Below, one piece after another: positions 1 to 9,043 of a DNA stretch of 64,000 nt. Within the stretch, counting starts at the first letter, position 1, and every line of letters starts with the position of its first letter. The stretch comes from Himantopus leucocephalus (Eukaryota; Chordata; Aves; Charadriiformes; Recurvirostridae): positions 52,880,398 through 52,944,397 of the forward strand of contig RSEF01000031.1 of assembly GCA_003993805.1 (NCBI GenBank). Direction: 5' to 3'. A model generated the notes under the pieces. That model did not search any database. It had not been told where the DNA came from and saw only the letters and a program-made list of their open reading frames with translations. The translations under genes and the position numbers were made by a program.

Positions 1-741
1 AGGCCCAGAAAAAGGAAGGACGAGACGATGGCACTTTCCCATATTCAGCCACACTGGCAGAGGCTTCCTACTTCCTAGAAGGATTCTGACAAAAAGTTAA
101 GGATTCAGGCGACGAATTGGGCCAGTTGTTCATGGTGAGTGATAGTCACTTCTCCCTCTGTTTGTTGATACTGTCCTGCCTTTTACAGCTGCATGCCCAG
201 AGCATAAGAGGAGCAGGAGATGGCCAGATCCTGTCCTGAGCCACAGAGGCAGAGATTCTGTACTTTCTAAAGGGCTAGTGACACAAAGTTAAGGATTCAG
301 GATCGTGGCCGAGGCCTGGGCAGGGGTTTTTGCTGGTGGCTGCTCTGTTTTTATGTTTTTCTCTGTACTGCAGCCGCACGGTATGAAGACGCAAGGAGAA
401 GACAATGGCACATTCCCATATTCAGCCACCCATCCAGAGAGTTCCTATTTCCTACAAGAATCCTGACACAAAGTTAAGGATTCAGGAGAGCGGCAGAGGC
501 CTGGGCAGGGGGTGGATCTGGTGACTGATGGTGGATGCTCCCTTTGTTTGTTGATATTGTGGTGCCTCTTACTGCTGCAGGGACAGATAATGGAAGGAGA
601 ACGTGAAGGTGCATTGCTGACTTCAGGCGCACTTCTAGAGATTTTGTACCTTCTGCAAGCACACTGACACAAAGTTAAAGATTCAAGAGTGTGTGAGGGG
701 CCTGGGCAGGGGTTGTTTCTGGTGACTGAAGGTGGCTGCTC

Positions 742-1002
742 CAGTGTTTTTCTCTCTTCTGCAGCCACAGGCCCAGTAAAGAAAAGGAAAAGACCACGTA
801 ACATTTCCATATTCAGCCACACAGCTAGAGACTTCCTCCTTCCTAGAAGGACCCTGACACAAAGTTACGGGTTCAGGAGTCTGTCCGGGACCTGGCCAGA
901 GGTTCTGCATGGTGACTGATGGTGGATGCTCCCTTTGTTTGTTGATATTATGGTGCCTTTTATAGCTGCAGGGACAGACAGTGTAAGGAGAACACCATGG
1001 CG
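742..1002 (+). repeat. Recent segment duplication, copy 1 (partner 1429-1689)
   Basis: Bases from about 742 to 1002 match 1429-1689 almost perfectly at a constant offset of 687, covering a type-A module, its spacer and the start of a type-B module. The main difference seen is CAGCTAG versus CAGCCAG. Identity ends exactly at the N at 1003. Other modules differ far more, so this is a very recent duplication or an assembly duplication. Confidence 0.8.
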
Positions 1003-1003
1003 N
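1003..1003. other. Assembly join inside the array
   Basis: At this N the sequence jumps from the middle of a type-B module to near the start of a type-A module, so at least the rest of one module and a spacer are missing. The array copy number here is unreliable. Confidence 0.8.
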
Positions 1004-1200
1004 AATAAATAAAAGGACGAGACGACGGCACATTCTCATATTCAGCCACACAGGCAGAGACTTCCTACTTCCCAGCAGGACCCTACACAAAGTTAAGGGT
1101 TCAGGAGTCTGGCTGAGACCTGACCAGAGGTTGTCTAGGGTGAGTGATGGTGGATGCTCCAATTTGTCGTTGATATTATTGTGTGTTTTACAGGCACAGA

Positions 1201-1326
1201 TCCAGACAAGGGAAGGACCGGACTATGGCACACTACTGTCTTTAGGAACACAGGCATGGACTNGTCCAGACAAAGGAAGGACCGGACTATGGCACACTAC
1301 TGTCTTTAGGAACACAGGCATGGACT
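1201..1326 (+). other. 62-base duplicated overlap around a single N (likely assembly artefact)
   Basis: Bases 1201-1262 and 1265-1326 are the same 62-base sequence with one G/A difference, separated by an N at 1263 and one G. Removing 64 bases brings the module 1194-1404 from 211 to 147 bases, a multiple of three in the right phase. That fits two contig ends that overlapped but were not merged. Confidence 0.75.
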
Positions 1327-1853
1327 TTGTATCTTCTGCAAGGACCCTGACACAAAGTTAAGGGTTCAAGAGAATGTCAGGGGCGTGGGCAGGGGTTGTT
1401 TCTGGTGAGTGAAGGTGGCTGCTCCAGTGTTTGTTTTTCTCTCTTCTGCAGCCACAGGCCCAGTAAAGAAAAGGAAAAGACCACGTAACATTTCCATATT
1501 CAGCCACACAGCCAGAGACTTCCTCCTTCCTAGAAGGACCCTGACACAAAGTTACGGGTTCAGGAGTCTGTCCGGGACCTGGCCAGAGGTTCTGCATGGT
1601 GACTGATGGTGGATGCTCCCTTTGTTTGTTGATATTATGGTGCCTTTTATAGCTGCAGGGACAGACAGTGTAAGGAGAACACCATGGCGCATTACTGACC
1701 TCAGCCACACAGCCAGAGATTTTGTATCTTCTGCAAGGACACTGACACAAAGTTAAGGGTTCAAGAGTGTGACACGAGCCTGGGCAGGGGATGGTCCTGG
1801 TGACTGAAGGTGGCTGCTCCATTGTTTGGTTTTTTTCTCTTCTGCCGCCACAG

Positions 1854-2122
1854 GCCCAGCACAGGACAGTATCTGATTATGGCACACGCCCATCCGTCTT
1901 CACTCTGCTAGAGATTTGGTAACTTCTCCGAAAAAAACTTTTAGAGGAAAACTTTTTTGTTTTCCTCTAATTGCAGTCACAGGCCCAGAAAAGTACAGCA
2001 CCAAACCACAGTACATTCCTATATTCATCCACACAGCCAGAGACTTTCTACCTTCAACGAGACACTGACACAATATTAAGCATTCAAGAGACTGTTAGAG
2101 ACCTGGGCAGGGGTTGTCCATC
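1854..2122 (+). pseudogene. Two disrupted type-A modules
   Basis: The module starting at 1854 follows the consensus to about 1930 and then runs into unrelated AAAAACTTTT-rich sequence. A fresh acceptor-like tract (CTAATTGCAGTCACAG) introduces the next module at 1983. That second module is 140 bases, one short of the standard 141; a single-base loss near 2057 shifts the frame before the DTKLR segment. Both look inactivated. Confidence 0.5.
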
Positions 2123-2182
2123 GTGACTGATGGTTACAGCTCCCTTTCTTTTTTACTATTATGCTGCCTTTTACAGCTGCAG

Positions 2183-2453
2183 GGACAGATGGGTGCAGGA
2201 CCAGAGCATTGCACATTACTGCCCCGAGGCACACAGCCAGAGATTCCATGACTTCTACGAGGACACTGATGATACAAAGTGAAGGCATGAGAAATGACAC
2301 AAACTGTGGGGCACCAACTTCAGTAATGTGCCATGTCACAGTGGGCAGGAAGCTGTTGGTGGCCCATGCTACCATGGGACTGGTCTTTCCTGTCTGCCAG
2401 GGATATATGGGAGTGACAGCCTTGTCCTGAGCCTGGAGAGTGCTGGGTTTCCA
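2183..2453 (+). pseudogene. Type-B module with internal insertion of about 135 bases
   Basis: The module starts normally after CAGCTGCAG and encodes AHYCPEAHSQRF, but hits a TGA at the DTK segment. Between about 2290 and 2425 it carries sequence with no counterpart in the other modules, then resumes with the GAGCCTGGAGAG tail and a broken donor (TTGACTG). The insert shows no obvious terminal repeats. Confidence 0.45.
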
Positions 2454-2511
2454 TGTTGACTGTGGATGCTCAATTTCCTCATTGGTATTATAGTGCCATT
2501 TACAGCTGCAG

Positions 2512-2646
2512 GCCCAGACAGGGAACGGATGAGATCATGGCACACTACTGTCCTCAGCCACACAGTCGGAGATTTTCTACATTCTACAAGGACTTAGAGA
2601 CAATGTTTGAAGAGTCTGGCAGAGTGCTGGGCAGGGATTTTCCTTG
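2512..2646 (+). CDS. Putative internal exon, best-preserved open module of the array
   Basis: This 135-base module is open for 44 whole codons in the frame shared by the array, beginning one base after the AG of TACAGCTGCAG and ending two bases into a codon at CCTTG|GTGATT. It encodes MAHYCPQPHSRRF followed by FYKD, an acidic stretch and GRDFPW at the end. Compared with sister modules it has lost the FCxFC cysteines (Ser and Tyr instead) but keeps His, Tyr, Cys and the HSxRF core. The donor GTGATT is weak. With 2701-2809 it would form an open 3' end of a spliced frame. There is no recognised family and no independent evidence of expression. Confidence 0.3.
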
Positions 2647-2700
2647 GTGATTGGTGGTGGATGCTCCCTGTGTTTGTTGATATTATTCTTCATTTTATAG

Positions 2701-2809
2701 CCAGAGACGCAGACATGGACAGGGCCAGACCATGGTGCACTCCCATCCTCTCCCTCTGCAGCTACTCAACCAGAGATTTATTCCACTTTCTATGATGCCT
2801 TTCTCCTAA
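2701..2809 (+). CDS. Putative terminal exon of the repeated-module frame
   Basis: This is the last recognisable module. After CATTTTATAG it enters in the same phase as the others (one base, then codons), reads through a basic stretch QRRRHGQGQ, the conserved Met (MVHSHP) and NQRF, and stops at TAA 2807-2809. No donor-like GTGACT follows, and similarity to the array ends here, so it would be the terminal coding exon if the array is a gene. The spacer before it (2647-2700) is 54 bases, very short for a vertebrate intron. This is an inference from phase and similarity only. Confidence 0.3.
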
Positions 2810-3033
2810 GGACAAGGAAGCACACACAGAGCCTCAGACTGCGCTGCGCCATGGTCCCACAAGCAGCTGAAAGTTCCGCATAGTGGTGGACAAGGGGAGC
2901 TCTGCGCCACCCTTTCTTTTGCCTTGAAACTTGCGTTGAAAGATAATTTTCTCATTCATGAAGAATTTGCTGATTCTTCTGATTTGTGTGGTCTTTTGTG
3001 GGAAGCCTTCTGGGGCTTTTCCTTATTGTCTGT

Positions 3034-3039
3034 ATTAAA
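3034..3039 (+). promoter_or_regulatory. Possible poly(A) signal ATTAAA downstream of the array
   Basis: ATTAAA lies about 225 bases after the terminal module's stop and is followed by a GT-rich stretch (GTGTGTCTT at 3063-3071). The layout would suit a 3' UTR end on the + strand. ATTAAA occurs often by chance in AT-rich DNA. Confidence 0.15.
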
Positions 3040-3612
3040 TTTATTTTAGAGCTTATACAGAAGTGTGTCTTCATCTTCCTTACATGTAGGAAGAGGGGAG
3101 ACAGTCAGAGGCTCCTCTTAAATTGTGTACATATGATGGTTTCAAGGCATGGAGCCCAGCCAATCACAGAGCTGTATAAAAACACGTGTGGTGTGAACCA
3201 AGAGCCATGTCCTTGGTCAGTGGTATGAAGCAGGAGGCAGATGTCAGCCTGTGGTACAGGGGCTCCATGCAGACCTCTCCACAAGGTCATTTTTTATCAA
3301 GTGCACAACTGGGGTGTTCTGTGCTCTGCCTCTGGGAATTTTCACCTAAGGCCATCAAAGGAAAACTCTTGCTATATACATCCCAAATCACCTTCTCGTA
3401 CACTCCTAACCTCTGCTGCTGTGACATTTTTTCAGGTTAAGTAGAAGAAGATACCAGGTACCATTTAAACCTTTCAGAAAATGTAGCTGGAAAGCAAAGC
3501 CATTTTGCTGAAATTCCTTTCTCTGAGTCTGATGTGACCATGCTGGTATAGTTATTAGTTTGACAAAATCAGAGCTTTACATATGCATTTGTTCATTACC
3601 TAAAGCAAGTCT

Positions 3613-3639
3613 CAGTTTCAGCAGTTTCAGCAGTTTCAG
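3613..3639 (+). repeat. Three copies of the 9-mer CAGTTTCAG
   Basis: Three perfect contiguous copies of CAGTTTCAG at 3613, 3622 and 3631. This is a minor tandem repeat. Confidence 0.9.
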
Positions 3640-4375
3640 CATTTTCACTGCTTGCTTGTATTCTCACCAATGTACCAGATGAAGTTATGGTTTTATCTCA
3701 TGCATGATCTATTGGCCTTTTTCACATTTTAAGCATAGTAAGCACTCTTCCATCAGAAAAACACTTGCTAAATCAATGGGAACTTTTGTTTGATAGGTAA
3801 TGGTCTTCAAAAATGTAAATCAAGTAATGCTACAGAAGGAACAGAATATCAATTTAAAATAATGTTCAGTGGAAAATGATGTACCCTCATATAGTATATT
3901 TGGTTTTGCAATGATGCCTCCCTAAGGCATTATTTAGAGGTGGACAGAGGAAAGCTCGGACAGAACAAGGCTATATTGTGCAGAGAGTTTGTCAGGATTC
4001 AACCTGTTTTGTTTAGTAGGGGACAGGAAATACCCATTAAAGCAGACTTATGAAAAAGGTAGACTAAGCCCATGAGAACAAAATAATGCTCACTGAAACT
4101 AGATAAAAATACAAAAGGAGTTATCTGTTTAGGTAGTGCACAGCCTATAGAACAAGCTGACGCTGAATGTTACTAAGATATAGATGAGCATCATTGGGAA
4201 CGTTTTTTTGGCTAGGAGTGTGTCTAGTGGAATTCCCACAGGTTAATAGAAGAATGGAGATTAATAGCAAAGAGATTATATGTATATTTTACATCTGCAT
4301 AGCTTTGAGGTATTCATAGAAATGTCAGTATAAATATCCCTTGCTGTAGTGGTGGCAGGTGTTGATCAGCTGTTC

Positions 4376-4393
4376 AAGCAGCATGTGCTGCTT
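4376..4393. other. Perfect 8-base inverted repeat, 2-base centre
   Basis: AAGCAGCA-TG-TGCTGCTT is a perfect palindrome-like hairpin with arms of eight bases. No function is implied. Confidence 0.8.
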
Positions 4394-4762
4394 AAATCTG
4401 TGATGCTGTTCTCCAGCAGTGAAACACCCTAGGTGGTTGGCTGTCCCCCATCGCTGTTCCTACCTCACCGTTTTTTACCTGCCTCTATCGGCAAACGTGG
4501 AGCACAACACTAATCAAATGCTCATTCCCCTAAGGTTGTCATAAAAATTTTCCTCTGTAGTATTTCTTGCATGACCTCAGGCACATTATATGAAACATTG
4601 CAGGAGAGAGGATGAGGACCTGACTGAACAACTCATCTGGACTATGCAGCAATTCTTGTATGAGTTTTTATTCATTAGCATGTTTTCCCCCTTTCCCTCA
4701 GCCTCAGCCTCCAAAAATGGACAATTGCAGCTCATCTAGCGGTGCTCATCTAAAAAGTGAGT

Positions 4763-4780
4763 AACCCCTGGAAAGGGGTT
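4763..4780. other. Small hairpin with 7-base arms
   Basis: AACCCCT, a GGAA loop and AGGGGTT form a perfect stem. It is isolated and not followed by a T run, so no terminator role is claimed. Confidence 0.7.
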
Positions 4781-5699
4781 AAGTGTCTAATAAACCTTTA
4801 GAAAGCAGAACAACTAGACAAATCAAGTGCAGTGGCAGAGCATATCCGAAGCCAGCCACATGCTCATTAAAGCAATGGGGTACATTCCAATTTTTTGACA
4901 ATGTTTACAGCAAGTGGTTCAGTGCAAATGGAGGAAAGCTCTGTATCTGGGTTTTTGTAAGAGTGAACAACTCAGTATTGAGATCTGAGCTCTGTTAAAT
5001 AATTCCTCCTGAGCTCACCACTGCTTGCCCGTTGGCTTTCAGTGGCAGACAAGTCAAACCGCAGACCTCTAAGCCATAGGGACTCTTCACAGAGGCTAGG
5101 AAGTTTTAAAACACAGCATGAGAAGCCGTGGAAGTGCTTCAACCAGAAGGTATCATTTAGCGTAAGATCACTGCCTCATGATCTCATTTGGCGTGTGGGT
5201 ACTCATGGAAGATCCAAAAACTTCAGAGAGGTGGAGAGTGAAAAGCTCCAAAGTCATTTTTACAGAGCTCCACCAAAGCACTGAAGAAGCTCATACATAT
5301 TTTTGATGAAAGTTTCCAAACTTCCCACCCTTCCAAACTCCACACAACCTCAGTTTAGTTTTTTTATCTTTTTTTTTTTTCTTCTTAACCAAATGAACTT
5401 GCTTGCCATGGGGACTCCTCCTGCTTCCTCACTGCCCCCAAGCTCTCACGACTCCTGCGCAGCACAAAGTTAACCTGTGTCTTTAAAAACAGCAATCAGA
5501 ATAAGATCAGTGTATCTTTAACGCGGTAACAGTACATGTCAAGCATTACAAATTCTCTGCTCTTGCCCATCAACTTCTCTTATTACAAACCCACAACTAC
5601 TGTTTTCCTAAAAGCACCTTTCAAGTAATCTGCCTTTTACTGAAATGTGACTGCTACTGTGTACTATTTTAAAAATGGCTTGACAGAATTGCTAATGTT

Positions 5700-5960
5700 C
5701 TCATTCCTTCAGGATATTTCCTAATACTTGTAGCCTTTTCATGTTTCTAATTAGGCCAGTAATGGTCCCTGAAGTTAAACCAATTAAAATTATTTACTGT
5801 GACACATAGTGTGGAGATAATTATCTGATATCTGAATCCAACTTCTGCTTACTTCGCAACATTACTTAATAGAAAACAGGGAAACTGATGCCCGTGCTTT
5901 CATTTTACTTGTCTACCAAATGTGTTTGCCCTATAGCAAACTGTTTAAATAAAGCATTAA
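5700..5960. promoter_or_regulatory. Candidate regulatory element with GATA palindrome
   Basis: This unique AT-rich stretch contains the perfect 12-base palindrome AGATAATTATCT (5815-5826), that is, two head-to-head GATAA motifs sharing an AATT centre. TCTAATTAGG (near 5746) and CCAATTAAAATTA are nearby. Such density suits a developmental enhancer, but in AT-rich DNA it can occur by chance. Confidence 0.2.
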
Positions 5961-7108
5961 AATCTTTGTGGTGCTAATCAAAATGTTTAAAATCCACTCA
6001 CACTTCCTTTATAGTTCTGAGGAGCATATAAAACTCTTACACATTACCTTTTACATTATAGTTGCTGACCAATGTAGTATTATACCCACATTGTACATAG
6101 ATAATGCAGCTTATGCAGTTTCTAAAAACATTTCCAGCTTTTTTGTTTCTCTTGAAAACGTGCATGCAACAGGATAAAGACTTGAAATTTTTAGGCTTAT
6201 GAACACAGTAAGGTTATTTTTTTTTTCAATAAAAATGTTTATTGTCCTGATACGATTTAGGTTACGTGTCACAGTTCTCTTAGCTAAGTTTTTCTGGGAA
6301 AAGGAGGAATTGAGATAGGATTTGCAGACGTACCATGTTCCATAATTAAGCATTTTAAATTTAGCCAAAGTTCACTGGGAACTTACTAATTTCAAAGCCT
6401 CATGGGAGGAGGGGAAAGGCATATGACAAAAAGAAGTAAAATAACTCACTTTTCACTAAAGTAGCCACTACTACAGCATCCCCTTCAGAAAAGGAAAAAA
6501 AAAATTAGAAAAAAAAAAAACCCTCTACAACACCAATTCTGCATTTGGAAACAATTTGGCCTGTTTGCAAAGTGAAACTGGTTGAAGTCTTCACACAGAA
6601 ACTTGAACCAGTAAAAGGATTTCTATTTTTGCTGAAATCTGTCAAATGCTGCAAATTGCAATAATCTAGAAAGGTGTTCAGCAAACTACAGGGACAAGCC
6701 AAGAGTGCTTCCACACGACAGGATATCACTCCCATAGCACAGACAGTGGGAAGATGCTGTGTTTGCTTTGCCAAGTTCTCTGAGCTTTGTGGCCAACCTG
6801 AAACCTAAATGGAGTGTTTATGGGTTTCTCTAATTCAAATTTAACGTCGCGTTTTTGCACTTCTCTGGTAACTGAAAATGTATACATGAACTTAGCGCGC
6901 AAGAAATTTGCTCTACTTACAGGCGGGGAGAATTGAGCCTGCTGAAACGCATGCAAAACAGGCAGCAACACAGCCTGTTCCCCTCCCTGCTCCAGGGATG
7001 TGATTTTTGGGGGATGAAGGTAGATCATCGTTTCGTGTTCAGCTGATCACTGGACTCAGCTGGGATGGCTCTACCTCCCTGCTCTGTCGTCCCCATCCCC
7101 CTCCCTGT

Positions 7109-7127
7109 CCCCCCCCCCCCCCCCCCN
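7109..7127. repeat. Poly-C run ending in N
   Basis: Eighteen C residues followed by a single N at 7127, within a C-rich lead-in (CCCCATCCCCCTCCCTG). This is an unresolved homopolymer join. Confidence 0.95.
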
Positions 7128-8997
7128 AGATTTCAAAGCAATGATTTAAATTGAAATATATAATGAATTAACATATTCCTACATCATCACTATCTAATGC
7201 CTTCTACTTCCTTCAATTTTGCATACATCGCAGTCTTTAATGTGTCGTCAAGTTGCACTTAAATGAACAAAGCAATTGCAGACATTGTTAGACGATGCTC
7301 TTATGGGGAGATAATTTCATATTTTGGCAAAGTTCTCAGTCCTGATAAGGGGCATCGAGTTAGCTCATGGACAGTAACTACTCTGTACATCTTAATTTAC
7401 TTAATATTTCTTTCACCCTCTTGTCATTGCTAACTAATTCAGATACTTACATTCTTTTATCTTACTGATCACCAAAGCTAATTAATTCTTGTCTGCTCAT
7501 GGTGCTATTGAGAGCAAAGGAATGTGCGCCAATTCCTGTCACCAAGGAGTTAAAAACTCCTCAGCCTTCACTCTGGAAGGTTTGCTCCTATGCCCTTTTA
7601 GACAATGACAAGCTGTTAAGTGTAAAACTAATTAACATTTCAAAAACTAGTGTTAATCAGTAGTACTCAGATTCATTGGGAGCGCTGTTCTGTCGAGTTT
7701 TTCCACTTGTTCTTTTTATACCATAACTTCCAAATTATTGTGCTAATTTTAGCTGTTGTTTACCGGATTGAGAACAGAGTGAAACATTACAAGACTAAAG
7801 TCTCTAGAAATAAATTAGTGGTATGTTTTTTTTTAATATCTCCCCTAAAATCTGGTCTGTATTCTGCTGTTCCTCCTCCTTCCCTCCCCCATCATTCTGT
7901 TGAGTGGCTGAGCTGATTCTCAGTCGTTTTTATTGATGTACTAAAGGACACATTATATTTAAGATAACAACTGATCACCACCGTCTCTCAGGAGAATGCT
8001 GGTGAAATCTAAATTAGACCCCTCCTAAAGGTCTGTCCGTGGAACTTTTTTTACACTGAAGAGAATAAAAAAGCTTATTTGCTGTGTTTGCCTTTTCTAT
8101 TTTGAAAGCAGAAAGATCGTCATCAATTCACCATATAGAAATTGGGGGAAATTTTCTGCTTTAAAGAAACTGGGTTGCTTGGGCCGACTGTTGCATGCAA
8201 GTCCTAATATGCAGTTGAACACGATGTAGATACTGAAGCACTTCAACTCCTGCTGAAACAGATCATAATGGAGAACTATCAACAATTTATAAATGCAAAA
8301 CTGTGTTCTCATGATGAAGATGATAATGGCAGACAGCTAGATATTACTGGCAACTGAAAAAAGGGGGGAAGGAGGGTGCTAGCAACGTCTTCAAAACGGT
8401 GCGTGTGGATGATCCATCTTTGCATTACGAGCACCAAAAGAGGAGGTGACAACACAGCTGACTTACGTGGTCTGCTTTCACTAGCTTCAGGTTGGAAAGA
8501 GTGGAGTGTGTACTTATTGTGTTGCTGTGGACAAAAAATTACTGTGAGGGAAGGGTCTTACGTTTTCTCATATTTCAGTAATTCACAGCTGAAACTTGGA
8601 AAGTGATGACTGATTTGCTCTGAAGCATTGTTGCTATCAACTGGGTAATAAATAGAATCCTGAAGTTTACAATGAATGTACGCACGTTTTAAAGCAATAT
8701 GACTGAGATAGCGTTGAGGGCAGAACAAAGTTGTCAAATCAACTACAATTCAGATTTACTGAAATTCAGACGTAGCCCAGCTGCATTGTTAAGAGGAACA
8801 GGATGGAGAAGTGAGAGCAAGTACAGATGAGAGCAGCAGCCTCCAAAACCAGTACTCCCTCCTAAGGTCTGGCTCTCTGTCTCCCCCCACATGACCCTCC
8901 AGCCTCAGTTGTTGGACACATTCACTGAAGTGATGAAGCTCCCACAGCCCCATGGAGGAAGCAGAGACTTAGTTTATCTCCAGTGTGATGGAGCAAA

Positions 8998-9043
8998 CCT
9001 CCTACTTGAGATGTTATACACCTCCTACTTGAGATGTTATACA
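8998..9043 (+). repeat. Perfect 23-base tandem duplication
   Basis: Two adjacent identical 23-base copies (8998-9020 and 9021-9043), each starting CCTCCTACTTGAG. With no divergence, this is a recent slippage event or an assembly stutter. Confidence 0.9.

Larger units (their letters stand above)
3..1799 (+). pseudogene. Decayed upstream modules with in-frame stops
   Basis: In the array's common frame the modules keep the tail DTKLRxQExxRGLGRGCxW but most contain stop codons. Module 195-335 has two, 581-721 three, 771-911 three, 1458-1598 two, and 3-134, 380-520, the 1194-1404 copy and 1659-1799 have one each. A frequent change turns the Cys of HYC into TGA. The Cys-rich core RFCxFCKD is retained at 581-721, 1194-1404 and 1659-1799. 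Lengths stay in multiples of three, as expected if the modules expanded while under coding constraint and decayed later. Sequencing error or assembly collapse could account for some stops. Confidence 0.45.
1..2809 (+). repeat. Tandem array of about 15 exon-like modules
   Basis: The region is made of repeated modules starting near 3, 195, 380, 581, 771, 972 (broken by an N), 1004 (partial), 1194, 1458, 1659, 1854, 1983, 2183, 2512 and 2701. Each module begins after an AG (usually CTGCAG or CCACAG) and ends at GTGACT or GTGAGT. Two subtypes roughly alternate. Type A has GCCCAG...CATATTCAGCC; type B has GGACAGA...CATTACTG. They also differ in the spacer that precedes them, so the higher-order unit is about 390 bases. 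Lengths are 141 for modules 195, 380, 581, 771, 1458 and 1659, 132 for the first, 135 for 2512 and 140 for 1983. Spacers are 44-60 bases. All intact modules share one phase (one base, then whole codons, then two bases), so they would splice to each other in frame. The array is cut by the left edge of the window. I do not recognise the family; it is either an exon-expanded gene remnant or a satellite derived from one. Confidence 0.85.
2810..7108. other. Unique AT-rich non-coding stretch
   Basis: No gene, recognised transposon or RNA was seen. It contains a 9-base triplet repeat (3613-3639), two small perfect hairpins (4376-4393, 4763-4780), a T-rich tract near 5360, a GATA-type palindrome (5815-5826) and A-rich runs near 6490-6520. 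Open frames are short and without recognisable domains. Confidence 0.6.

Noticed and set aside
1..2809. Interpretation of the array as PHD-finger (PHF7/G2E3-like) gene copies, which are expanded in birds
   Set aside because: The Cys/His spacing of the module does not match the extended PHD pattern, and no RING or PHD continuation is visible.
3160..3180. CCAAT followed closely by TATAAAAA, promoter-like
   Set aside because: The two boxes are only about ten bases apart, far from the usual CCAAT-to-TATA distance, and no gene follows.
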